From: an uncultured Lachnospiraceae bacterium
GTDB lineage: Bacteria; Bacillota; Clostridia; Lachnospirales; Lachnospiraceae
Length of the DNA stretch: 64,000 nucleotides
NCBI GenBank assembly: GCA_910585765.1
Contig: CAJUES010000005.1
Span: 44,153-108,152 of the forward strand
Direction of reading: 5' to 3'
Numbering within the stretch: the stretch's first letter is position 1; every line of letters starts with the position of its first letter. Made by a program: the position numbers and the translations under genes. Of this stretch, positions 52,489 to 60,300 are shown piece by piece. The notes beneath the pieces are model-generated. The model saw only the letters and a program-made list of their open reading frames with translations. It made no database searches and was not told the origin of the DNA.

Positions 52489-53955
52489 ATGAGACATGAT
52501 AGGATAAAAAAGAGGCTGCTTATGGTGACAGCCGTACTTGCAGCGGCGGCAGCGATATGCGCGGCGGTGTTTGTGTACCGCACATCGTCCGGGGGAAACG
52601 GGGACGCGCTGCCGGAGTTTGGGAATCGGAAGGAGACGATCCGCCTGTGGTATACGGACGATGCCCTGACGGACTACCTCAACAGCAAAACGCTGGAATT
52701 TTACGAGCGCACGGATATCCGGGTGGATGTGAGACTGGTGTCGGGGCTTGAGTACCTGGAGGCTGTCAACGCGGCAAGTCTGGACGAGGAGGCGGAGGCG
52801 CCGGATCTCTATATCCTGAGCAATGACTCTCTGGAGAAGGCGTATCTGGCAGGTCTTGCGGCGCAGCTGCCGGACACCGCGCCCGTCTATGAGGAGCAAA
52901 TGTTCGGGCAGGCGGCGCGCAATGCGGTGATGTACGACGGGAAATTCGTCGCGTGCCCGATGTACTTTGAGACGAGCGCACTGCTCTACAACAAGACTTA
53001 CCTGCAGCAGATCGCGGACGAGGCAAACAGTGCGGGCGAGGGGGCCGGCGGGGAAGACGGATCGTCAGATGATCAGACTGTGACGGCGGATCAGCTGATC
53101 CCCGCATCGATCGTGGATATACTGACCTTTGCCGATCAGTACTCGACACCGGAGAACGTGGAGTATTTCTTCCGCTGGGATGTGTCGGATATTTTCTACA
53201 ACTACTTTTTTATAGGAAATTATATATCGGCGGGGGGCGCGGCGGGGGATGACAAATCCCTGATCGACATCTACAACACAGAGTCCATATCCAGCCTGAA
53301 GGTGTATCAGGAGATGAACCAGTTCTTCTCCATCGACACCAAGGAGACAAATTACGACACGATCATGCAGGAGTTCCAGGAGGGGAAGACGATCTACACC
53401 ATCGCGACGAGCGACTGCATCAGAAGGCTCGACGAGGCAGCCAGGAACGGCGAGTTCGGTTATGAATACGGGATCGCGAAGCTCCCGGACATCAATCAGG
53501 AGCTCACGACCAGGGGGATGTCCGTGACGAACGCGCTCGTGATCAACGGGTACTCGCAGCACAAGGAGTCCGCAGGGCGCCTGATGGAGTATCTGATCAA
53601 AAATGCGCACGGCGATCTGTACAGCATGACGGGCAAACTCTCGTCGGTGATCCGGGATGTCTATGAGAGCGAGCAGGAAGCCGCTTTTATGGAGAATTAT
53701 ATAGAGTCGGTCCCGATCCCGAAGATGCTCGAAACCGCCAATTTCTGGGTGGAGCTGGAGATCTGTTTTGCCAGGGTATGGGGCGGGGAGGATGCGAACA
53801 CGCAGCTGCGCCGACTCTCTGAGCAGATCAAGACACAGCTTGCAGGCGAGCCGGTGACGGAAGAGGTGATCGAGGATCCGCAGGTGGAGCTGCTGCCGGC
53901 TGTCGAGTACGAGGAAGGTACAGGCGAGCTGGATGTCGGTCCGGAAAACAACTGA
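52489..53955 (+). CDS. Extracytoplasmic solute-binding-like protein
   Basis: The 488-residue protein has an N-terminal hydrophobic segment (RLLMVTAVLAAAAAICAAVF) and then a family 1 solute-binding-like fold: IRLWYTDDAL near 50, PDLYILSNDSL near 105, CPMYFETSALLYNK near 160 and TYSQHKESAGRLMEYL-type segment near 355. Such proteins bind sugars or peptides for ABC importers, but no permease genes are next to it, and the cysteine in the membrane segment lacks a good lipobox. It may instead be a sensor or chaperone-like protein. GAGG before ATG 52489 is the site. Confidence 0.75.
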   Translation: MRHDRIKKRLLMVTAVLAAAAAICAAVFVYRTSSGGNGDALPEFGNRKETIRLWYTDDALTDYLNSKTLEFYERTDIRVDVRLVSGLEYLEAVNAASLDEEAEAPDLYILSNDSLEKAYLAGLAAQLPDTAPVYEEQMFGQAARNAVMYDGKFVACPMYFETSALLYNKTYLQQIADEANSAGEGAGGEDGSSDDQTVTADQLIPASIVDILTFADQYSTPENVEYFFRWDVSDIFYNYFFIGNYISAGGAAGDDKSLIDIYNTESISSLKVYQEMNQFFSIDTKETNYDTIMQEFQEGKTIYTIATSDCIRRLDEAARNGEFGYEYGIAKLPDINQELTTRGMSVTNALVINGYSQHKESAGRLMEYLIKNAHGDLYSMTGKLSSVIRDVYESEQEAAFMENYIESVPIPKMLETANFWVELEICFARVWGGEDANTQLRRLSEQIKTQLAGEPVTEEVIEDPQVELLPAVEYEEGTGELDVGPENN

Positions 53956-54014
53956 ATAAAATCGTATGAAAAATCCAATGATAGGAAGTAAACAGTTAAA
54001 GGAGGTTTACAGCT

Positions 54015-54446
54015 ATGATTGGATTTTTGATTGCCCTGGTATCGGGGGCGCTGATGAGCGTGCAGGGAGTGTTCAACACGAAAGTCACGGAGTCGTCGAG
54101 CATGTGGGCGGCGAACGCGTTTGTGCAGTTTACCGCGTTTCTCGTGTGCATGCTGGCATGGCTGTTTGCGGACAGGACTTCGTTTCGAGATGTGATCGCC
54201 GTGGAACCCAAATATTTTCTGCTGGGCGGTGTCATGGGGGCATTTATCACGCTGACTGTCATCAGGAGCATGGACGCGCTGGGACCGGCAAAGGCGGTGA
54301 TGCTGATCGTGATCTCACAGCTTGTCATCGCGTATCTGATCGAGCTCTTCGGCTTGTTCGGCGTTGACAGGCAGCCGTTTAGCTGGCGCAAGGCGATCGG
54401 TGCCCTGATCGCCATCGGCGGATTTGTGCTGTTTAAGTGGGAATAA
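54015..54446 (+). CDS. DMT-superfamily transporter (YdcZ/DUF606 type)
   Basis: The 143-residue protein has five hydrophobic segments and the family pattern ALVSGALMSVQGVFNTKV at the start, PKYFLLGGVMGAF near 77 and KAIGALIAIGGFVLFK at the end. YdcZ proteins form half of a DMT-like carrier, and their substrates are mostly unknown. A strong site, AAAGGAGG, precedes ATG 54015. Confidence 0.87.
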   Translation: MIGFLIALVSGALMSVQGVFNTKVTESSSMWAANAFVQFTAFLVCMLAWLFADRTSFRDVIAVEPKYFLLGGVMGAFITLTVIRSMDALGPAKAVMLIVISQLVIAYLIELFGLFGVDRQPFSWRKAIGALIAIGGFVLFKWE

Positions 54447-54449
54447 AGG

Positions 54450-54478
54450 TTGTGGAAAAGGCGAAAGGCATGTATAAT
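54450..54478 (+). promoter_or_regulatory. Sigma-A-type promoter before sbcD
   Basis: TTGTGG (54450-54455), a 17-base spacer and a perfect TATAAT (54473-54478) lie 77 bases before the sbcD start. Confidence 0.65.
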
Positions 54479-54513
54479 GAGTGCAAAAGAAAAGCTAAAA
54501 ATCGTATAAGTAA

Positions 54514-54537
54514 AGCGCCCATCGCAGCGTGGGCGCT
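54514..54537 (+). promoter_or_regulatory. Leader hairpin before sbcD
   Basis: AGCGCCCA (54514-54521) and TGGGCGCT (54530-54537) form a perfect GC-rich eight-base stem that ends only three bases before AAAGGAG of sbcD. No T-tract follows. It may protect the mRNA or limit translation. Confidence 0.5.
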
Positions 54538-54554
54538 AAAAGGAGTACATATCT

Positions 54555-55700
54555 ATGAAATTGCTTCACATATCAGACCTCCACATCGGGAAGCGGGTAA
54601 ATGCGTTTTCCATGATCGAGGATCAAAAATATATCCTGCGCCAGATCCTTGCGATCGCGGACAGCCAGCAGGCGGACGGCGTCATGATCGCGGGGGACAT
54701 CTACGATAAGCCCGTGCCGTCCGCGGAGGCGGTGCAGTTGTTTGACTGGTTTCTGACAGAGCTTGCAGACCGGGGAAAGCAGGTCTACGCGGTCAGCGGC
54801 AACCATGATTCCGCCGAGAGGATCGCGTTTGGGGCACAGCTCATGAGCGGCAGGGGCGTGTATGTGTCGCCTGTCTACCAGGGGGAGACTGCCATGCTGA
54901 CGGTGCACGACGCCTACGGGGAGCTGTGCATTTATCTGCTGCCGTTTATCAAACCTGCGGTGGTGCGCCATGCTATGGAGGACGCGCCGGGCATGGAGGG
55001 AAAGGCGCTGCCGGAGAGCTATCAGGATGCGGTAGCGCTCGCTGTGGAGCGCATGGAGGTGGACCGAAGCAGGCGCAATATCCTGATCGCCCATCAGTTT
55101 GTGACAGGTGCGGGGCGCTGCGACTCGGAGGACGTGTCTGTCGGCGGCGTGGACAATGTGGACGCGGATCTGTTTGACGCTTTTGATTATGTAGCGCTGG
55201 GACATATACACAGTCCGCAGCACATGAAGCGGGAGACGGTGCGCTACTGCGGGACGCCGCTGAAATATTCTTTCTCGGAGGCGGAGCAGGAGAAGTCAGT
55301 CACCGTGGTGGAGCTTGGGGAGAAGGGCAGGATCGAGATCACTGCCGTCCCGCTCGTGCCGCTTCACGATCTGCGCAGGATCCGCGGAACTTATCTGGAA
55401 GTGACAGCGCGCGATTTTTACAGGGACATGGATACAGAGGACTATGTGCAGATCACACTGACCGACGAGGAGGATATCCCTGACGGCATGGAGAAGCTGC
55501 GCATCATCTATCCGAACCTGATGCGGCTCGAGTATGACAACAGCCGGACCAGACAGAACCGATTGATCGAGCGCACTGAGGAGATCGAGCAGAAGTCGGA
55601 GCTGGAACTGTTCGCGGAATTTTATGAGCTGCAGAACAATCAGCCGATGAGCGATGAGCAGGCGGCGTTTGTTGCGCGGCTGATCGAGGAGTGCAGATAG
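54555..55700 (+). CDS. sbcD: Exonuclease subunit SbcD
   Basis: SbcD (Mre11 family) is the nuclease of the SbcCD complex, which opens DNA hairpins and processes blocked ends. The 381-residue protein has the phosphoesterase motifs HISDLHIGK at residues 5-13, AGDIYDKP near 48, SGNHDSAERI near 80, and GHIHSPQ near 216. The length is standard. AAAAGGAG precedes ATG 54555. sbcC follows after a short repeat. Confidence 0.95.
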   Translation: MKLLHISDLHIGKRVNAFSMIEDQKYILRQILAIADSQQADGVMIAGDIYDKPVPSAEAVQLFDWFLTELADRGKQVYAVSGNHDSAERIAFGAQLMSGRGVYVSPVYQGETAMLTVHDAYGELCIYLLPFIKPAVVRHAMEDAPGMEGKALPESYQDAVALAVERMEVDRSRRNILIAHQFVTGAGRCDSEDVSVGGVDNVDADLFDAFDYVALGHIHSPQHMKRETVRYCGTPLKYSFSEAEQEKSVTVVELGEKGRIEITAVPLVPLHDLRRIRGTYLEVTARDFYRDMDTEDYVQITLTDEEDIPDGMEKLRIIYPNLMRLEYDNSRTRQNRLIERTEEIEQKSELELFAEFYELQNNQPMSDEQAAFVARLIEECR

Positions 55701-55705
55701 GGCAG

Positions 55706-55745
55706 TTCAGATAGATTCAGATAGATTCAGGTAGATTCAGATAGA
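55706..55745 (+). repeat. Four-copy 10-base tandem repeat between sbcD and sbcC
   Basis: TTCAGATAGA occurs at 55706, 55716 and 55736, with TTCAGGTAGA at 55726. It fills most of the 68-base gap between the genes and could vary in copy number. Confidence 0.95.
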
Positions 55746-55768
55746 GATACGAAAGGGGAAAAGCATAG

Positions 55769-58700
55769 ATGAAACCGGTAAAGCTGACCATGAGTGCTTT
55801 CGGACCGTACGCGGGCAGTACGGAGATTGATTTTGGGCGTCTGGGCGGTCAGGGGCTGTACCTGATCACCGGAGATACCGGTGCGGGGAAGACGACGATC
55901 TTTGACGCGATCGTGTTTGCCCTGTACGGGGAGGCGAGCGGCGATGTGCGCAGGGCGGATATGTTTCGCAGCAAGTATGCGAAGGACGATGTGCCGACCT
56001 TTGTCCAGTTGGTGTTTGAGCATCGGGGGAAGCGCTATCAGATAAGGCGCAACCCGGAGTACCAGCGCCCCAAGGGAAGAGGGACGGGGTACACGACGCA
56101 GAAGGCGGACGCGGAGCTTGTCTATCCCGATGACAGGGCACCCGTCACGAAGACCAAAGAGGTGACAAGGGCGGTGACAGAGCTGATCGGTCTGGACCGA
56201 AACCAGTTCACGCAGATTGTGATGATCGCGCAGGGAGATTTTCAGAAGCTGCTGCTGGCGGGCACGGAGGAGCGGGGGAATATATTCCGGCAGATATTCA
56301 AAACAGGGCTGTACCAGACGGTGCAGGGCAGGTTAAAGGACGCCGCCAGAGCACAAAAGGCGCAGTACGATGAGCTCAAGCGCAGCATCAGCCAGGATAT
56401 GGACGGGATCGAGTGCGCGCAGGATACGCCCATAGCGGAGAAAATGCGCAGGCTCCGCAAGGAGAAGTTTGACGGGAGGGTTGGTGAAGGGCTGGAGATA
56501 TTGGGACAGCTCTGCCTTGAGGATGAGGCGGCACTGGATGCGCTGGACAGGCAGATCGAGGCGCTGGATAAGAAGATCGAGCAGGAAAACCAGCTGATCG
56601 GCAACATCCGCAGGATCCGCCAGCAGCAGGAGGAACTTGAGCACCACCGGGAGCAGCTCGAGCAGCTGGCGCCTGAAATGCAGCGGACTGCGGAGTGTTA
56701 CCGCGCGGCGGAGCAGGGTGCGGCAGAATGCCGGCAGCTGGAGCTTGAGATCAAGGAGCGGCAGAAAAACCTGGCGCTGTATGACAGACTGCAGGAGGCG
56801 CAGGATGAGCTTGCCGCGATGCGGGAGACGATCGCGCGGGAGACCGGGCATAAACAGGAGCTGGCAGAACAGCAGCAGGAGGCGCAGACGTCGCTAAAGG
56901 CGGACGCGGAGGCGCTCAGGGAGCTTGCCGCCGTGGGCGAGGAGAAGGCGCGTCTGGAGCACGGCATGGATAAGATACAACAGCAGATCAGGAGCCTGCA
57001 CCAGCAAAAGAGCGGCTGGGAGCAGGAGCTTGCGCGCCAGCAGGAGACGGAGCGGGGCATTCAGAAGGAGCAGGAGCATGTGGGGGTGCTTGCAGCCAGG
57101 GCTGCACAGCTCATGGAACAGATCGCGCAGCTTTCGGACAGGGATGCGATGCTTGCCGGGACGGAGGATCTGCAGAGGCGGTTTGCGGAGCAGCGGAAGG
57201 TTTTACGGCAGACGCAGGATGAGCAGGAAAGGAACCAGGCGCTGCTGCGGCAGATCACCGATACCATCGTGGAGCTGCAGCGGGAGGAGGCAGCACTCTC
57301 TGAGGCGGAGTCACAGCGCAGTGCGGCGCTTGAGCAGCTGCGGGATGCGGGGGAGGCAAAGATCCAGTGGCAGCACAGAGCGGACGATGCCAGAGAACAG
57401 CTCGCAGCGTTTGAGGGGCACAGAGACAGCCTGGGTGCACTCCGACAGGAGTTGGAGGAGCGCAGTGCGGCGCAGCGGGGAGCGCAGGAGCAGGCGGAGG
57501 CACATCGGCGGCGGCAGGCGCTCTGGCGCGAGGAGTGGGAGACGGTGAGCGATGCAGATACCCGCAGGCTGCGGCTTGATCAGGAACATAGGGAGCTTGC
57601 TGAACAGAAGCAGGTTTGCAAAGCGTTGTCAGACGAGATCAGACAATTAGAGAAACAGGAGGACGGTCTCAGGGCGGTGCAGGAGGCGTACAGGCAGGCA
57701 GCAGCGCAGAAGGAGCGGATCGGCGCGGATTACAGGGATGCGGAACAGCGTTTTCTGGACGCGCAGGCGGGACTGCTCGCGCGCACCCTGCAGGAGGGAG
57801 CGCCCTGCCCTGTGTGCGGCGCCACGCATCACCCGAGCCTCGCGCAGTTTCCCGAGACAGTGCCGGAGAAGGAGGAAGTCGGACAGAAGAAAGAACAGCT
57901 TGCCGAGGCGGAGCGGGAAGCGGAGAAGCTCAGCGTCACGGCGGGGCATCTGGGCGAGCGCCTCGCCGAGCGACGGCAGGCGGTGCTGGCGCTGGCAGAA
58001 CGTGTATTTGGAGGGGGACAGGACATTGCGCAGTTGCAGGATCAGCTCAGGGAGAGAGAACAACAGTTCAAATCAAGAGAAAAAGAGCACGCGTCAGTAG
58101 TCAAAAATACAGAGCGGGAGCAGCGGCGCCGGGAGGAGCTGGACAGGCTGATCCGGGGAGGGGAGTCAGAGCAGAGACGTCTGGACGGACAGCTGCAGCA
58201 GGCAAGCCAGGCTTTGGCGGAAGTGAGGGGAAAACTGGATGAGAAAGAACGCCAGTGGGAGCAGATGTGCTCGCAGCTGCAGCTTTCCGATGCGGCATCT
58301 GATACAAAATCTGATACAAAATCTAAAACGATATCTGATGCGGTATCGGAAACGTTATGCAAAGATGAAAAGACATTAGTGGAATATCTGACGCAAAGGT
58401 GCAGGGCGTGCGAGGTGCAGCTGGAACGTGCCGTGTCGGACAAGCAGCGCCAGGAACAGCTAAGCCGAGAGGCAGAGCGCTGCGTGGAAGAAAAGAGCCG
58501 GCTGCAGAAACAGATCGGCGAACAGGCGACGCGGCAGGCGGAGTGCACAGGGCAGGGCAAAACACTGCAGAGACAGGTATCGTGCGAGTCCGGGAAGGCA
58601 GTGGAGCTCTGCCGGGAGGCGGGAGAACATATCGCGCAGATCGGGGGAACGGACAGGTCGGATGCCGGTTTCGCAGAGCAGCAGACGCTGGAGCAAGTGC

Positions 58701-60124
58701 TGTCTGCTATGGAGGATCACGAGAAAAGGCTTTCCGGGTGCGCCGATACGCTCAGAAAGTCGATCGAATCCCGCAGACAGCTGGAGGTGGAGCACAGGCA
58801 GACGGAGGAGAACCTGGCGGCGGGCAGCGCGGTCATCGCCGGGCTGGAGAGAGAGCTGGAGGGTATCAGAAGTCTGTGCAGTGAGCGGGCGGAGCAGCTC
58901 TTTGCGGGTATTTGTGCACAGGATCCGCAGCTTTGCGGCACCTATGCGCACGCCGCAGAGGTACCTGCAGCGGTTCTGCGCGATGGCGCCAGCCGTATAG
59001 CGCAGCAGCTGGAAGCGCGATGGAACGCGCTGTCAGGGGAGCTGGAACAAAACCGGGAAAGACACGTGGAAAAACAACGTCTCGAGCAGAAGATACCGGA
59101 GACGGAGGAAAGAATAGAAGGACTTGCCGTGGATATGCAGCAAGCGGAGATCTTCCTGACACGGCAGACCACGGAGAGCCGTGCCAGGGCACAGGAGATC
59201 GACAACCTGCAAAAACAGCTTGGAGCGGAGTCCAAGGAGGCGGTGGAACAGCATATCCGGGCGTTGACAGAGCGCACAGGACTGTTGGAGGAGGCATTCC
59301 GGGCGGCAAAGGAGCAGTATGAGACCTGCAGAGAACGCAAAAGCCATCTGACGGCGGCGGTCGAAACCCTGAAAAGGCAGCTCGACGCGGCGGGCGATGC
59401 GGCGGACATGCAGGAGGAGGACGTGCTTGCGCGGCGGGAGAAGTGGCAGCAGGACAAGCGGGAGCAGAACGGACAGCGCGACCAGAGGAGGAGCGCTGTG
59501 TCTGCCAACCGCGGGATCTTTGAGAAAGTGACGGCAAAGCAGGAGGACATCCTGGCAGTCGAAAGGAAGTATATCTGGCTGCAGGCGCTGTCCGACACGG
59601 CAAACGGAAACCTGAGAGGCAAGCAGAAGGTGGAGCTCGAGACCTATATACAAATGACATATTTTGACCGGATCCTGCGGCGGGCGAATCTGCGGCTGAT
59701 GACGATGAGCGGCGGGCAGTATGAGCTCAAGCGTGAGGAGGGCGGCGAGGATCACAGGGGCAAAGCCGGTCTCGAGCTCTGTGTGACCGACCACTACAAT
59801 GCGACGGAGCGCAGTGTCAAGACACTGTCCGGCGGTGAGACCTTTGAGGCGTCGCTCTCGCTGGCACTCGGTCTGTCGGACGAGATCCAGTCCTACGCCG
59901 GGGGGATCCGGATGGATTCCATGTTCGTGGACGAGGGCTTTGGCTCGCTCGACGAGCAGGCGCTCAGCCAGGCGATGAGGGCGCTGGCACAGCTTACGGA
60001 GGGCAACCGTTTAGTCGGCGTGATCTCGCATGTCGCCGAACTCAAGGAACAGATCGAGAAAAAGATCGTCGTCACGAAGCGCCGCGGAAAGGACGGTGCC
60101 AGCAGCATCGCGGAGGTGGAGTAG
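55769..60124 (+). CDS. sbcC: Exonuclease subunit SbcC (unusually long)
   Basis: SbcC (Rad50 family) is the ATPase and tether of SbcCD. The 1451-residue protein has Walker A GDTGAGKTT near residue 35, long Gln/Glu-rich coiled coils on both sides of the zinc hook CPVCG (C680 and C683), the ABC signature LSGGETFEAS near 1353 and Walker B FVDEGFGSLDE near 1386. Typical bacterial SbcC is nearer 1000-1200 residues; the extra length is in the coiled coil. One region (about 850) has a short repeat of SDTKSDTKSKT. It starts at ATG 55769 behind GAAAGGGG and is likely cotranscribed with sbcD. Confidence 0.95.
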   Translation: MKPVKLTMSAFGPYAGSTEIDFGRLGGQGLYLITGDTGAGKTTIFDAIVFALYGEASGDVRRADMFRSKYAKDDVPTFVQLVFEHRGKRYQIRRNPEYQRPKGRGTGYTTQKADAELVYPDDRAPVTKTKEVTRAVTELIGLDRNQFTQIVMIAQGDFQKLLLAGTEERGNIFRQIFKTGLYQTVQGRLKDAARAQKAQYDELKRSISQDMDGIECAQDTPIAEKMRRLRKEKFDGRVGEGLEILGQLCLEDEAALDALDRQIEALDKKIEQENQLIGNIRRIRQQQEELEHHREQLEQLAPEMQRTAECYRAAEQGAAECRQLELEIKERQKNLALYDRLQEAQDELAAMRETIARETGHKQELAEQQQEAQTSLKADAEALRELAAVGEEKARLEHGMDKIQQQIRSLHQQKSGWEQELARQQETERGIQKEQEHVGVLAARAAQLMEQIAQLSDRDAMLAGTEDLQRRFAEQRKVLRQTQDEQERNQALLRQITDTIVELQREEAALSEAESQRSAALEQLRDAGEAKIQWQHRADDAREQLAAFEGHRDSLGALRQELEERSAAQRGAQEQAEAHRRRQALWREEWETVSDADTRRLRLDQEHRELAEQKQVCKALSDEIRQLEKQEDGLRAVQEAYRQAAAQKERIGADYRDAEQRFLDAQAGLLARTLQEGAPCPVCGATHHPSLAQFPETVPEKEEVGQKKEQLAEAEREAEKLSVTAGHLGERLAERRQAVLALAERVFGGGQDIAQLQDQLREREQQFKSREKEHASVVKNTEREQRRREELDRLIRGGESEQRRLDGQLQQASQALAEVRGKLDEKERQWEQMCSQLQLSDAASDTKSDTKSKTISDAVSETLCKDEKTLVEYLTQRCRACEVQLERAVSDKQRQEQLSREAERCVEEKSRLQKQIGEQATRQAECTGQGKTLQRQVSCESGKAVELCREAGEHIAQIGGTDRSDAGFAEQQTLEQVLSAMEDHEKRLSGCADTLRKSIESRRQLEVEHRQTEENLAAGSAVIAGLERELEGIRSLCSERAEQLFAGICAQDPQLCGTYAHAAEVPAAVLRDGASRIAQQLEARWNALSGELEQNRERHVEKQRLEQKIPETEERIEGLAVDMQQAEIFLTRQTTESRARAQEIDNLQKQLGAESKEAVEQHIRALTERTGLLEEAFRAAKEQYETCRERKSHLTAAVETLKRQLDAAGDAADMQEEDVLARREKWQQDKREQNGQRDQRRSAVSANRGIFEKVTAKQEDILAVERKYIWLQALSDTANGNLRGKQKVELETYIQMTYFDRILRRANLRLMTMSGGQYELKREEGGEDHRGKAGLELCVTDHYNATERSVKTLSGGETFEASLSLALGLSDEIQSYAGGIRMDSMFVDEGFGSLDEQALSQAMRALAQLTEGNRLVGVISHVAELKEQIEKKIVVTKRRGKDGASSIAEVE

Positions 60125-60155
60125 ACAGATGGGGGCGTGAAAGTAAAACAATACA

Positions 60156-60198
60156 CAGCGTAGTGCGAAGTCCTGGACTGAACAGTAACACTGTAACC
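60156..60198. repeat. Short copy of the dispersed palindromic element
   Basis: GCGTAGTGCGAAGTCC (60158-60173) is the exact reverse complement of 47282-47297, and the similarity extends to 60156-60182. It is followed by GAACAGTAAC, like the far end of the longer element at 47273-47410, so it looks like a shortened copy lacking the middle. Confidence 0.6.
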
Positions 60199-60247
60199 AG
60201 AAATACAGAATTTCTGAATTTTTGTGGTAGAAATTGGAGGTTTTGGG

Positions 60248-60256
60248 TGGTATAAT
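60248..60256 (+). promoter_or_regulatory. Extended -10 promoter before the surface protein gene
   Basis: TGGTATAAT (60248-60256) matches the extended -10 form TGNTATAAT exactly. No good -35 is at the usual distance. The start codon is 45 bases away. Confidence 0.6.
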
Positions 60257-60300
60257 TAGGATAAAAAAGATCACACAAACTTAAAAAGGAGGTTACAAAA

